A DNA stretch of 64,000 bases from Argyresthia goedartella (taxonomy: Eukaryota; Arthropoda; Insecta; Lepidoptera; Argyresthiidae), in the NCBI GenBank assembly GCA_949825045.1, contig OX463827.1, positions 828,501-892,500 on the forward strand, written 5' to 3'. Positions 42,356 through 54,422 of this stretch are shown here, one piece after another (the first letter of the stretch is position 1; each line of letters begins with the position of its first letter). The notes under the pieces were generated by a model that made no database searches, was not told the DNA's origin, and was given only the letters and a program-made list of their open reading frames with translations. The translations under genes were made by a program, and so were the position numbers.

Positions 42356-43705
42356 TGTGACGTCCCTACTTGGAGAGGAATAAAAAGATTCCAAATAGGT
42401 AGCCAACAAGAAATTTTATTTAACGTGGGTTCTCCAAATGTAGTCTGACCCTGGTTACGCAGCAACGAATCTTCCCTGCGGGTTTTGCCGTAGTCGGAGT
42501 GCCGCTGACGTTGGAGAAGCAACGGTCCGAATGCAGCCGGAGCAGGGAAGCAGGTTAGCCCGAAGCGGTGTCAGGAACCGGGAAACCGTAGGGTAGCGAG
42601 GAAAAGCGGTGATCCCGAAGAGGTGCCAGGAACCCCGAACTGGAATTCGAAACCGTTCCTCCTTTAACATCTGTTACTGCACTCCGTCCGAATGCTCCAC
42701 CCGCCAAGAAAAGAATAGTGTTGTCGTGGTGGTAACAATCAGAACGGAGTTACATATACAAAGGAAAATACAGTGCTAGGAATAAAAACAAGCAAGCATT
42801 CATATTTGTTATCGGCAGACCCCACTTGGGACATTTTACAAATAATCGGACATTCTACAAAATGTCCAAATGTGCAATCTGCCGGTAACATTAATTATTT
42901 CTATATATATAAAAAAAAGGATATTTATTTGTTTATCGGCAGACCTCACTTGGGACATTATGCAAACAATCCGGACATTTTATGAAATGCCCAAATATGA
43001 AATCTGCCGGTAACAATCAACAATTTCCACACAAAAAGGTAGCTAGTATAATTTAGTAAGCTGAACATATTTTCCAGACATTCTATAAGAAGCCAAGACA
43101 CACTAACGCGTGTCTAAAAGCGGGTAGCAATTTGCGTTACAATGCGATGTGAATATCGCGAAATAATAATTAGCGAGTCTAAAAGGAATAAAACGCAACA
43201 AGCAATAAATGAATTGAGATGATTCTGGACACAAATGAGTAAGCCCGAAAGTACCTAACGGTAAGATGATTTTAAAACAGTATCTTTCACCACTCACCTC
43301 AATCGGGGTTAATATGAAGCACAGACAAAACTAAAACGTAACTACTAGTAGTACGTTATGATTAAACGTAAGTAATTACTGTTTAGAGTCGTTCGTCGGC
43401 GTACGGTAAAAAGGGACCGTTACAGAGCGCCAGTAGGACGGACGTGCGTATAGTGCTGAGTGAGTTTTCGGAATGACGCCGGCGCCGCAAAGTCAAGTTG
43501 CGGTCACGGCTAGTTAGTTTAAAACGGGCCAATCATAGCAGAGCGAGTGAGTTGTCAACAGTGGAATGTTGCTAGTACAGCGCGTGAAAATTAATACTGT
43601 GATTACTAGCCTCATTTGGTAGTTTTATTAAGAGAATTACTACTTAAATTTAAAATAAGACCAGTTAATGATAGAGTGAAGACAACGGCAACTTACAACG
43701 TTACA
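42356..43705 (-). repeat. Gypsy 5' LTR
   Basis: 1350 bp, the 5' LTR because the genes run leftward. TGTGACG start on plus corresponds to a minus-strand end of GTCACA. Nearly identical to 35979-37327. Followed directly by the AGGT duplication at 43706-43709. Confidence 0.9.
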
Positions 43706-43709
43706 AGGT

Positions 43710-44640
43710 GGTGGCACACATTAACCTTGTGCAATTGCCGCCGAAGACCATGTCTGGCTGACATTGGACATTATTGATGCAGTCATCATTCGTGGTTTTG
43801 GAGCGGACGGAGCCACGTGCATCATCAATTTTGGTGGTTCGGCATTTGGGTATCCGAGGTGATACTATCCTATCTTAGAACATCGTCACTTAGGTTTCCC
43901 AGGTGGGACCTACCTTTTCATCGAACATTTTTGGTGGCCATAAGTCAAGTACATAATTTAAAACATATGTTCCTAGAATGACTTCAATGTCTTGACTCTC
44001 GTCTAATCCTGCATCGGCTAGTATTATATTGGGCAATTAAATCCGTCTTTTAAGCTGTGAATGAATAATAGGCATTCTGCCTGTAAGTGAGTACAAAGCG
44101 ACTGCTACTTTACTAATTATGGGAACCTGATGACGGATAGGTAGGTGATTACTAATTTTACATGAACACCTGGATGATTGACGCGTTGATTACCTATTTC
44201 TAGTTGTTGATAGCTGTTGGCGTAACTGCAACCTGTGTGCTAATGAATGCTTGATGGTCAAGACACTGATTCCAGTGTCCAGAAAGACATGTACCTTGAC
44301 GTAGTTTCCTTCACCTGATCGGACCATGATGACGGCTGTGGGACAAATGGTGACTGGCTGTCCTTGTGGTGCGCTAACTTATTCCTGGCTTCATGGTTGC
44401 TCATGGTAATGTAAACCATACCTTAATGAGCCGCTGTTGGGCTTGAGGCTGTGACAGCAGGGCTCGATGATACCGGACTAAGCCTACGTGGTGGCGGCTG
44501 CTGGATACTGCAACGAATATCTACTTGAAAACCCAGAATGCCACTGACAATATCAATGTACAACAAATTACTGCTAAATCTCGCGTAGCGCCGAAGGGTA
44601 TCAAGCAAACAATACCGAAGCTTGAATCGAGCGCAGCACA
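43710..44640 (-). pseudogene. BEL/Pao-like protease-region remnant
   Basis: On the minus strand near 44370-44200 the frame reads TAVIMVRSGEGNYVKVHVFL followed by DTG, the retropepsin active site in the wording style of BEL/Pao elements, then decays. Lower coordinates (43900-43720) contain further cysteine-containing coding-like sequence (NVQCQPDMVFGG). No LTRs were found. The Gypsy element abuts its left side, so the insertion may have split it, but no homologous part was seen at 35.9 kb. Confidence 0.5.
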
Positions 44641-45170
44641 CCTAGTTTGTAAGCTACATATCTGGATTACATCAACGTAGGTCAATTTTACACATTCACT
44701 TGGATAACATCAACATAACCAATTTTGTGGTTAAGGACAAAACCGTCGTAAGCTGTTGTCACGTATCAGCTCATTCAGTAAGCTCTAAGAATGTCCCCCT
44801 GCGTAAGTCAGAACGAAATCTACGAGGCACGATCACTCTAGAAGAAACTTGCGCAGCCACGAGTCATTGGATTAGAAAGGTATGACACGTACAAGCATGA
44901 ATTATTTTTTTTTAAAAGAGCTGATTGGTCTGTTAATCGTTTCAGAAGCTAAGCGTATGCATTGACGACCAACACTTTATCCGAGTTAGTGACCGACTAA
45001 GTAAGTAGCAACTGTCACACGGAATGAGGCATCCCTATCTTATACCTAAGGATTATACGTTGACTCAATTGTTGATCACTCATTACCATAAGGCGTATTG
45101 TCACGCTGCGACAACCGCACTTATAGGTATTCTCAGAAGACAAAACTGGGTACCTTAGATAAGAGGTCAA
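44641..45170. other. Unassigned region, no gene recognised
   Basis: Non-coding by inspection. A 62-codon open frame at 44700-44885 has no recognisable domain. Confidence 0.3.
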
Positions 45171-45174
45171 ATTT

Positions 45175-46935
45175 CACGTCATCATCATCATCATCATCAT
45201 CAGCCCTTGTCATTACACTGCTGGGCATAGGCCTCGCCCAAAGCACGCCCATTCTCGTCACCCGCCAGTCTCGTCCACTGCTTTCCAGCCACCTTAACAA
45301 TGTCATCTGACCATCGGGCCGGTGGTCTGCCCGCTGTTCTCTGTCCTGCTCGTTGCAACCACTCTGTGGCTGCCTTGGTCCACCTTCCGTCCTCCCTTCT
45401 AACAAAGTGTCCCGCCCATTGCCATTTCAGCACCGTGATGCGCGTACCCACGTCTGTGACTTTGGTAAGTCTGCGGATTTCAACGTAAGGCACACGGTCA
45501 ACGAGGCTGATGCCTAGCATGCCACGCTCCACAGCCCTTTGTGCGACTGTGATCTCCTTCGCCTGAGCAGTTTGGCCAAAGGATAAGTTATATCCAAAAT
45601 ATATGTATTGATCTACTGCCCCTATAGGGCAGTTACTTACGATCACATTAGGTACGTGCTTCCGATCGCTACACATGATCTTTGTCTTGTAAATATCCAT
45701 TCTAAGGTCAACCCTCTTCAGGGATACTTCATGAAGTTGTTCGAGCATGCGAATCCAATTTCAATTTATTTTTACAAAATTATATTCATTTAAATAATTT
45801 TTTAGACTTCTTCAGCTTGGAGGATCAGATCGTCGGTGAAACGCAGATGTGACAAGCGCGCGCCGTCTATTGAGACCTCCTTCGCTCCAATCTAGTCTCT
45901 CCATTATATCTTCCAACATGTTTGTGAAGAGTTTGGGCAAAAGAGTATCCCCCTGGCGCACGCCCCGGTCAATAGGCACCGGTTCGGTCAAAGCGTGCAT
46001 GTGCACCTGCATCGTGGCGGCCCTGAACAGCTCCCGGAGGATATCTACATACTTTTTGTCAATATCGCAACAATGGAGAGAATGAAACACGGCCCAGTGC
46101 TCGACACTGTCGAAAGCCTTTTCATAGTCGACAAAGGCAAAGCACAGGGGCCGGTTGTACTCGTTGCATTTCTCCATCAATTTCTTGACCGTATGTATGT
46201 GATCCATGGTTGCGTATTCACTCCGGAAGCCAGCTTGTTCTACAGGTTGGTACTCGTCCAGGATTCGAGCCAGCCTGTTGCAGAGGACTTTCGCGAACAG
46301 GTTATAAACTTGAGAGAGGAGGCTGATGGGGTGATAATTGGACAGTTTCGCTTTGTCACCCTTCTTATGTAGAATCGTGACTACGGCATTGTTCCACGAT
46401 TTCGGAGTGATGCCTTCACTAAGCACTTTGTTGAAGAGTTTTGTCAACACTTTAAGTATGCTGGGACCTCCTGCCTGTAGCATCTCCACGTGCACACCAT
46501 CCCCTCCAAATGCCTTTCCACGTTTCATTCTTCTCAGACCAAAATCCACTTCATCTTCTATGATGGGTGGTAAGCCATCTACGAGATCCTCCTCAAGATG
46601 CTCGGTAGGTTCAGCCCTGGCGTCTGACGCGTCTGGAGATTCTGGTACCGGAGACTTTGACGCATAAAGCTCGTCGTAAAAATCTTTAACCATTTTTTGT
46701 ATTTGGTCACGATGTGTGACAAGATTCCCGCTTCTGTCATACAATTTAGAAATTTCAGATTTAGATTTATTCAATTTCCTTCTAAATACTTTCGGACCTT
46801 TATTTTGTTAAATTGTTTCAGTTATTACTTTAGTATTATATGCTCCAAAATCTTTCCGGATTCCCTTATTCACTATTTTATTAAATAATTGTAGCTCCTT
46901 TTGGTCTATAGCTATCGCGTTTCTCATCTTCCTCC
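45175..46935 (-). mobile_element. 5'-truncated RTE-type LINE
   Basis: Minus-strand element that starts inside the linker before the RT and ends in a TGA/ATG repeat (45178-45202 reads TCATCATCA on plus), the simple tail typical of RTE-clade elements. It has the RT frame 46774-45812 and a C-terminal frame 45748-45200. The endonuclease is absent. Its right edge meets the 3' end of LINE D near 46936-46950. Confidence 0.85.
45200..46774 (-). pseudogene. RTE reverse transcriptase, frameshifted
   Basis: RT motifs in order: RMKRGKAFGGDGVHVEML (residue 82 on), WNNAVVTILHKKGDKAKLSN, AFVDYEKAFDSVEHWA (palm), DRGVRQGDTLLPKLFTN. The catalytic box reads FTDDL (45840-45826) instead of the usual FADDL and lies in a different frame from the upstream part, so there is an indel near 45880. 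A further AT-rich block (45750-45803) interrupts before the C-terminal part, which has the RTE signature WQWAGHFVRREDGRWTKAAT near 45400. Not functional. Confidence 0.85.
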
Positions 46936-46939
46936 TTCA

Positions 46940-48145
46940 TAATTTCTTTATTTCATAATTTCTTTATTGCACACAACTAATATATGGACAACAAGACTTA
47001 CATAAAAATAGTTTACAAAGGCGAGCTTATCTCTAATAAGAGATCTCTTCCAGCAAACCAAATTAGGATGGGAATGGTCGATTGCTGAGCAGGGGTGACA
47101 ATGTGTACAACAATATAATTTAGTACATATCTAAATAACTAACATATGGTTAGATATATGTTATATCTAAATAACTAATATAAAACAATATTAACTAAAA
47201 ATACGAGGGCTTACATAAATATCATATAATATACTCGTACATGCTAAACATAAATACTATATAAATATATATAATTTTTAAATAAATATACTAATAAATA
47301 CATACATACTACCTATATTTCTAAAGAGAAAGGTAATGCTTCTTCACGCGACTTTTAAATATATTAAGAGAAGGACTGTCTCTGATAGTGCAGGGGAGTG
47401 CATTCCACAATTGAATGGCCCGGAATCTAAACCCATGCTCATAGGACGCGGTGTTATGCTGTGGGGTTGTGAGCATCGAAAGCGCGTGAGTTCTCCGAGG
47501 CCTGCTGGAAGAAAGAAATGGAAAACGGTCTCGTAAGAAGGTTGGATAGCGTGGATTGCGTAAAATGTTGTAGAGGATGTTGAGGATGTGAGAATTCCGA
47601 CGAAGACGTATTGGCAGCCACTTCAGCTCTTTGCGATGCTGTGATACATGGTCGTATTTGCGCAGCCCAAAGATAAACCGAATCCCGAGATTTTGAAGTC
47701 GTTCGAGTTTGTTCAGTAATTCTTCGTTAGCACTGACCCAGCAGACATCAGCATAATCGATGAGAGGTAGAAGGAGAGACTGAGCGAGAGTGATTTTGGT
47801 CTGTCGAGGCAAAAAGTACTGAAGTTTCCTGAGAGAGTGAAAAGTAGCAAATACTCGTCGACTGACCTCATTGATATGCGATGACCAGGACAGCTGGTTG
47901 TCGAAGATAAGACCCAGGTTTTTAGCTTTATCGCTATACACGATTGTGGTACCATTAAAAGTGACAGGTGGAATGGGCTGTTGCTGCAACAAGTTAAGAG
48001 ATTGTCTGGTGCCTATAATCATGGCCTGGGACTTGCTCGGGTTAACCAGGAGTCCGAAGGATGAAGCCCAGCTTCTCACCCCCTCCAGATCAGCGTTCAA
48101 TGCCTCCACACCACAGCTTCGTTCCAATAGTGAGAGTATGTCTGC
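46940..48145 (-). pseudogene. LINE D RT C-terminus and 3' UTR
   Basis: A minus-strand frame of 268 codons (48127-47321) encodes the RT thumb and C-terminal part: NPSKSQAMIIGTRQSLN, KNLGLIFDNQLSWSSHI, LIDYADVCWVSANEELLNKL, RFRAIQLWNALPCTIRDS and the end KKHYLSL. The catalytic box is missing (just before AADILSLLERSCG). The 3' UTR runs to 46940 and ends in AATAAAGAAATT repeats. Other pieces of the family are at 31735-31803/32511-32670 and 55300-55657. CR1/Jockey-like. Confidence 0.8.
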
Positions 48146-48314
48146 TGCTTCGTTTCACTTTCTTTCTTCTTGCTAATATGTTTTTTCGTTGTTTCAACAA
48201 TGGTTTTACAGAGATCATCGCACAGAGTATCAACATCTAGGTTCTCTTCTAATAGCCCATCAAAAGAATTCTGCAATTCTAGATGAAATTCTTTTTGGAG
48301 AAATTCATGAACAA
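48146..48314 (-). pseudogene. RTE-like linker fragment fused to LINE D
   Basis: Minus-strand frame with DVDTLCDDLCKTIVETTKKH and ISKKKESETK, similar in style to the region before RT in RTE elements. It is joined to LINE D near 48145 and cut by the BEL LTR at 48315. Short and uncertain. Confidence 0.45.
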
Positions 48315-48887
48315 TGATAAATTCCACGCCTTAACCGACAGGGCGTGGAATCTTGGTAGGGTTGTTTTTCAGTGGAATGTCACAAAGCAGTACTGACCTT
48401 GACGCCGTCGACTCGTATTCGAAAGCTCAATTCGAGGCAGGAATACGGGATGAGGAACACCAGGGTAGGGGGCGAGGGGAGTCGAATCTTACTCTCGTCG
48501 CAGCCCGCTGCTGTCGCCGTCGTGATGCTTGCCGACACAAAGGGTCGCTGTCCGAACGCGACGAATTGATCACCGAATCACTTCAACCTTTCAAAGCACG
48601 AAGCAATCACTCCGATGACGTGAAATCTACTTATTTCCAGACGATTGTTCCGTGATGATTATAACAATTAACATTCCGACCAGGCCCGATACCTGTGTTA
48701 GACAATTATTACAAATACCATACATCCAAGGCCCCGAATGCTTGACGCCGACATTTTCCATGTGCAAAGGTAACCTCTAACTCGTCATTTTTTTTTGTAA
48801 CAAGTAACAGCTAGTGATGTCCCGATCACTCGCGGTCGATCCGCGCAACGAAAAAACAGGTGCGTTCCGAAGCATAAATATTAAACA
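48315..48887 (-). repeat. BEL copy 1, 3' LTR
   Basis: 573 bp, plus strand begins TGATAAATTCCACGCC and ends TAAATATTAAACA. Differs from the other LTR (53827-54390) by a few substitutions and small indels, so the insertion is older than that of the Gypsy element. Confidence 0.85.
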
Positions 48888-49134
48888 GTCACCCGCCCGG
48901 ACAGGCCCGAACCTGTCCCTAATCAATAGGAAGTCGAGAAAGTGTTGCGACCGCTCTCTTGAGGACCGAGTCCCCCACCTTGACTTCTGCTGATCGAGGC
49001 GTGCCATCCCGACCCGTGTATAAATTGACGATCAGTCCTTGTCTCCATCTCAATGATGGCAGGATTGCATCCTTAATAAGCACCAAATCACCGACTTGAG
49101 GGGGGCTCGTCCGGTCAGTCCACTTAAAGCGTTG

Positions 49135-51282
49135 CTACAAGATGTGCAAGTACTCAAGGGACCACCGTTTCCAAAAATCTTGAGCCATCTGCTGCAACAT
49201 CTGCCACCTAGTTAACCGACTTAACTTAACATCACCGAATGGGTATTCTGGCAGGGCGTTAAGGGGCTGACCTATCAGGAAGTGACCCGGCGTCAACGCT
49301 TCCAAATCATTTGGATCCGAACTGAGCGGGCACAACGGACGCGAGTTCAGTGTCATTTCAATTTTACAGAACAGCGTCGCAAGCTCTTCAAAGCGTAGAG
49401 AGGTTTCACCGATGATCCTCGTCAGGTGCGACTTAGCCGATTTAACCGCAGCCTCAAAAATTCCTCCCCAATGAGGACATCCCGGCGGACTGAAAACCCA
49501 TTCAATCCCTCGTCGGGAGCAAGCCGTACCTATGGCATCCTTGCCGATGCCGAATTGAGTGACCTCCTGCAGATATCGCCTGGCTCCGACAAAATTTGTG
49601 CCGTTGTCCGAATGGATTAATGACGGGAGGCCCCTTCGTGAGACAAATCGATCCAGGCATGCGATAAATGCCTCCGTAGTGAGGTCACTGACCACCTCCA
49701 AGTGGACTGCCTTCGTGGCCAAGCACACGAAGACGCACAGGTATGCCTTCACTAATCTGGCGTTCCGTAGCTGTGAAGACTTGACCATGAATGGTCCCGC
49801 GAAATCCGTTCCGACACCCGCAAAGGGCCGGATTTCGTTAACCCTATCCGAGGGCAGATCGCCCATCTGGGGCTGCATCGTAGCCGCCTTGGCCCGATAA
49901 CAAGGCAGGCACCGAAATACGACGCTACGCACTAAGCGTCTTCCCGATAGAATCCCGAACTCGCGCTGGAGAAACGCCATCAAGGCGTGGCATCCGACAT
50001 GCCCATTCCGAATGTGTCGATCCTGTATCAACAGTTCGACCAACTTCCCCTTCCTAGGGAGTAAAAACGGGTGGCGAGCCGCATAAGGCAGGTTGGCATT
50101 CCGTAGCCGACCTCCTACCCTCAGCAATCCGTGAGGGTCAATAAACGGGTTGAGCTGAGCCACAGCTCCCTTCAGTTGGACGCGTCCGCGTCTCAGAATG
50201 TCCAGTTCGGACTTAAAGTGCACCGTCTGCACGTTCCGTAACAATGCGAACAACGCATGGTTCCGTTCCCGTGGTGTCAGGACCTGTGTCCGCACCCGTT
50301 GCGCCTCAGAATTGCGACAATTTCGCGCAAATCGGAGGATCCAGGCGGTCACATTGACCAGCTTGTCGAGCGAGCTGTACCGTTCCAGCAAGCTGAACTC
50401 CTCTTCCGGCTCTGGTTGAGTCGTACAGACACCGACTGTCAAGGCGCCGTTCGCCGAGGTAACGCGTGGACTCATTGGCCAATCCGATTCGGCTTGAGTA
50501 AACCATTTTGGACCCCACCACAAGGGATGTCCAACTAACTCCGGAGCGTGACACCCACGAGACGCACAGTCTGCTGGGTTCATTTCCCCTGGAACATGTC
50601 TCCAGATTAAGGGAACCTCCGAATTCAAAATCTGCGAAACCCGATTCGCCACAAAAATCTCCAGCTTGTGAACTGAAGCCTTCAGCCAGCATAACACGAT
50701 CTGGCTGTCCGTCCAAGCGTAGACCGTATCTTCTAACGCTATTGACCCACGAAGAACCGTCATCGTGTGGTTGAGCAGACGAGTCAGGAGAGCCGCTCCT
50801 GAAAGCTCTAATTTGGGAATGGTCAGGCGAGTGCGCAACGGCGCAACCTTGCTCTTGGCCATGACCAACCGCACATCAACCTCCCCCGAGGAGTCGACCG
50901 TACGCAGATACACCGCAGCTCCGTAGCCCTTCTCCGAGGCATCGCAAAACCCATGCAGGGTGGCGGTGTATCGTTTGGTTGGGACCAACCTCCGTGGCAG
51001 TGAAATCCGATTGATGCCAGGGAGGGTCGAAAAGAACGATTCCCACTCTGAGCTCAATGACCCGCCGATCGGGTCGTCCCATTTCAGCTCAGCAGACCAC
51101 AATTGCTGCATAAAACACTTGAGCTGATATGTTACCGGGGTGATCCACCCGTTTGGATCAAATGTCCTAGCCACCGTTGAAAGGACGTTCCGTTTCGTCC
51201 AGACCTTCGGGGAGTCCAACTCGACCCGATACGAAAACATGTCTGACACCGGCTGGTACTGGACGCCTAATACCGACAACAT
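49135..51282 (-). pseudogene. BEL copy 1 pol: RT end, RNase H, integrase
   Basis: 715 codons open. It contains the RNase H (TDSQIVLCWLKASVHKLEIF and PADCASRG), an integrase zinc region (HIRNGHVGCH; CLPCYRAK) and the core motifs GVGTDFAGPF (Asp), [10 protein letters not shown] (Asp) and [12 protein letters not shown] (Glu). A premature stop at 49135 removes the last 70-odd residues, which continue in frame as IKDANLPSLRWRRGR-type sequence at 49100-48950. The YVDD RT box lies upstream in another frame (51440-51473), so a frameshift separates it. Copy is dead. Confidence 0.9.
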
Positions 51283-51790
51283 ATTTGATTTTCCAAATTT
51301 TCAAAAATTTGGGGATCCTGCTGGTAGTCATCCGGAAGACCAGACAGTAACTCTGGAGAGTTCGACATCCATTTCCGGAGCTCGTAACCTCCACCCTGTA
51401 AGAGCTCAACTAGCACGTCCCGTCGAGCGAGCGCCTCCTCTACGGAATCTGCACCGGTACAGATATCGTCCACGTAAAGATCCTGCTCCAGGATCGCTGC
51501 TCCTCTAGGGAAATTAACCGTTCTCGATCCGCTAACTCCCGCAGAGTGCGAATCGCCAAATAAGGACTAGACCGTAGCCCATACGTGTTGGTGTTCAGCT
51601 CGTACACCTTGATGGGCTGATCTGGGCGCCACAGTATCAGCTGATACCGTCTATCGTCAGGGTGAATGACCGTCTGTCTAAACATCATCCGGATGTCAGC
51701 TACAAACACAACATTGTGTCGACGGAACCGTGTGATAACATCCGCGATGTCATGGTTCAACTTCGGACCTGAATGCAAACACTGGTTCAG
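51267..51790 (-). pseudogene. BEL copy 1 RT core with frameshift
   Basis: The first frame (51889-51440) contains RFRRHNVVFVADIRMMFRQT (palm). The YVDD catalytic box and ICTGADSVEEALARRD follow in a second frame (51473-51267). An indel close to 51475 separates them. The start of this region is fused to gag sequence by the deletion junction near 51791. Confidence 0.8.
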
Positions 51791-53116
51791 TTTCACCCCG
51801 TTGGTGACTCCCGTTGCCCGGAGGGGGACTGGGTCCGGCCCTGGTTGGGCTCTGTGGCCGACCAACCTGAGTCCGGCCCTGGTGACCATCCGAAGGGCCT
51901 AACCGATTCAGGCACAACACTATGTGGTGCTTGCCACCACAGCACTCACAGGGGAACGCGCGCGAGCACTTGCTCAGCGTGTGCGGCCCCAAACAACCGA
52001 AACACAATCGGTGACGGAAGACTATCTTCCTGCGGGCAGCTACGCCGAGCGCCTTAAGTTTGGCGCAACTGGTCACGTCATGACCGGCACTGTCGCAGTG
52101 CACACAGCCGTCACCCGACGGCGCGGCATTCAGAACGCCAAATTGTTTCGAACTCCCACCCCCCGTGGGGGCGGGGGGCGCGGCCCCTCCCACATCCGCG
52201 TGGGTTGGCGCTGCACACTGGCCTCCGTGTCCGGTGTGTCACATCGCCTGCATTCACCCTCCAAGAAATCTGTCAGTTGGACAAGCGTGGGCAGTTCCGT
52301 GCTACTGCCCCCATGCAGCTGTTCAAACCGACTTTGAACAGCTGCAGGCAACCGTGACAAAACCATATATAAAACAATGTATGACCATTGGTCTACCGGA
52401 AGACCAAGGTTCTGAAGGGCCTTATTGGCCACCAGCACAGGGTTGAGCACCTGTACTCGGATGTCAACATCCCGGGTTACTCTAGGGATGCTAAACAGCT
52501 TCCCCAGCTGCGCATCAACCAACCGCCGTTTGTGTTGGTAGCGGTCAAACAATATGGGCCTGGCTATCTCATAATTGCCCGCCGTGACCGTTAGGTGACC
52601 GAGCAACTCCTTCGGTTCACCCCGCAGAGCCATCAATAGTTGGGCCAACTTGTAGGCGTTGTCCGGGTCGTCCCGACCGTGAACCAAACTATCAAATAAA
52701 TTAATGAAGGCCGGCCACTCATCAATTGCCCCACTGAAGGCCGGAATCTCCAGGTGTGGCAGCCGTCCAACAACACCCTTCGGGGGTGGGTCTCCGTTAC
52801 CCTCCCCACGGTCATTCCTTCGCGACCGCTTAATTTTCTCCGCGCGACGCTCGATGTCACCGAAGCATTCCATCGCTTGGTCAGCATCCGCTTAGAGCTG
52901 TTTCACTGCAGCCACCGAGGCTTCATCCGTAAGCCCGAGAGCTTCAGCCTCCGCAGCCAGCCGACACACCTTCCCGACGCGTGTCATTGCGTCCTCCACA
53001 CGCTTGAGCAGGACATCGTCCATGTGCGGTCGCTCCACATACTTATAAGTAAGGGCGAGCCATCTCATTTCCTCCCGGACACCATGCCGCAGTACCGTCA
53101 AGGGCGAAGGTGCCAT
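51791..53116 (-). pseudogene. BEL copy 1 gag, broken
   Basis: Starts MAPSPLTVLRHGVREEM (53116). A stop interrupts near 52895. It continues as a frame from 52873 (DIERRAEKIKRSRRNDRG and a long gag domain with IPAFSGAIDEWPAFINLF), then shifts frame near 52130-52190 to the zinc knuckles CVHCDSAGHDVTSC and CFGCLGPHTLSKC. Ends at the deletion junction. BEL/Pao gag-type organisation. Confidence 0.85.
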
Positions 53117-53826
53117 GTTGACCGATTTAATAGATTCTGGTCTTATACTTCACTACCGAACTAAGTATAGCCAGAGACCAGCACTTGCCCGTCAGCGCTG
53201 GGCACAGAAATTAAAACTAAGTTGTCAAAACTAAGGCAACCACTAAAACAATTAAATCCTAAAGAATATTTAATATGGTCGCCCTGTGGACATACACCTT
53301 ATAACTATACACTCTAAATCAATTAGAGAATGCCTCCATAAAGCACAATAAAAAATAACACACAAAAATTTATTATAAGAAAAAAGGCTATTTTTAATAT
53401 AATGTAGGTAGCCGTGAACCTTCTAGAAGTGGCCCCTCCGATATGACCCACACTTCTACTGAGGTCAGCAAAATCAGCTTAATACCCCTTAAATAGCCTG
53501 ACCCTGCTCTGTAATCCGAAATAACACTGCAATACTATGGAACCCGACTGCAATACTATAGTCCGACCGAATGACTGTTCCTTATGCACACCGAGTAGTT
53601 TCCGACTACAAATTTATAATAATTGTTAACTAAATCGTCAATTATACGTTCACTAACCGAAAATGAACCTATATTGTGGTATACCGACCACACGACTCAC
53701 TCACAAAATGATTGCCGACCAATCTGAGGTATCCAACCTCTCCCAGCTACAATGTGGCAAAAAAACAATCCTACAACCGTCCGTGAATCGATTTCCTACT
53801 AGGAAACCGCGCCTCTGCTACCAAAA

Positions 53827-54390
53827 TGATAAATTCCACGCCTTAACCGACAGGGCGTGGAATCTTGGTAGGGTTGTTTTTCAGTGGAATGTCACAAAGC
53901 AGTACTGACCTTGACGCCGTCGACTGGTATTCGAAAGCTCAATTCTAGGCAGGAATACGGGATGAGGAACACCAGGGTAGGGGCGAGGGGAGTCGAATCT
54001 TACTCTCGTCGCAGCCCGCTGCTGTCGCCGTCGTGATGCTTGCCGACACAAAGGGTCGCTGTCCGAATGCGACGAATTGATCACCGAATCACTTCAACCT
54101 TTCAAATTACGAAGCACTCACTCCGATGACGTGAAATCTACTTATTTCCCGACGATTGTTCCGTGATGAGTATTACAATTAACATTCCGACCAGGCCCGA
54201 TACCTGTGTTAGACAATTATTACAAATAACATACAGCCAAGGCCCCGAATGCTTGACGCCGACATTTTCCATGTGCAAAGGTAACCTCTAACTTTTTTTT
54301 ATACAAGTGACAGCTAGTGATGTTTCGATCAGTCGCGGTCGATCCGCGCAACGAAAAAACCGGTGCGTTCCGAAGCATAAATATTAAACA
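53827..54390 (-). repeat. BEL copy 1, 5' LTR
   Basis: 564 bp, the 5' LTR because the genes run leftward. Same ends as the partner LTR. Shares its promoter-proximal start TGTTTAATATTTATGCTTCG (minus) with both LTRs of copy 2. Confidence 0.85.
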
Positions 54391-54422
54391 ATCAAATTTT
54401 ACTGTCAAATTTCACGTGTCGT

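Larger units (their letters stand above)
35979..43705 (-). mobile_element. Ty3/Gypsy LTR retrotransposon, intact-looking
   Basis: A 7.7-kb element with two LTRs of about 1.35 kb, gag and pol on the minus strand, flanked by a 4-bp duplication AGGT (35975-35978 and 43706-43709). LTRs start TGTGACG and end GTTACA on the plus strand. It has a primer-binding-like site next to the 5' LTR, a purine tract next to the 3' LTR and uninterrupted gag and pol frames. It has no env. It inserted beside or into the BEL/Pao-like remnant that continues at 43710. Domain order protease-RT-RNase H-integrase is the Ty3/Gypsy arrangement. Confidence 0.95.
48315..54390 (-). mobile_element. BEL/Pao retrotransposon, copy 1 (minus)
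   Basis: LTRs at both ends (48315-48887 and 53827-54390), gag-like frames near the 5' side, and pol with RT, RNase H and integrase. It lacks about 1.5 kb relative to copy 2 (58147-59932 of copy 2, minus its 287-bp insertion), removing protease and the start of RT. Next to the 5' LTR the minus strand reads TTTTGGTAGCAGAGGCG, as in copy 2. A 5-bp target duplication was not exact (AACAA versus ATCAA). Confidence 0.9.

Noticed and set aside
45133..45405. Acidic small protein with a poly-Asp end
   Set aside because: Shadow frame of the RTE 3' end; the poly-Asp comes from the TCATCA tail.
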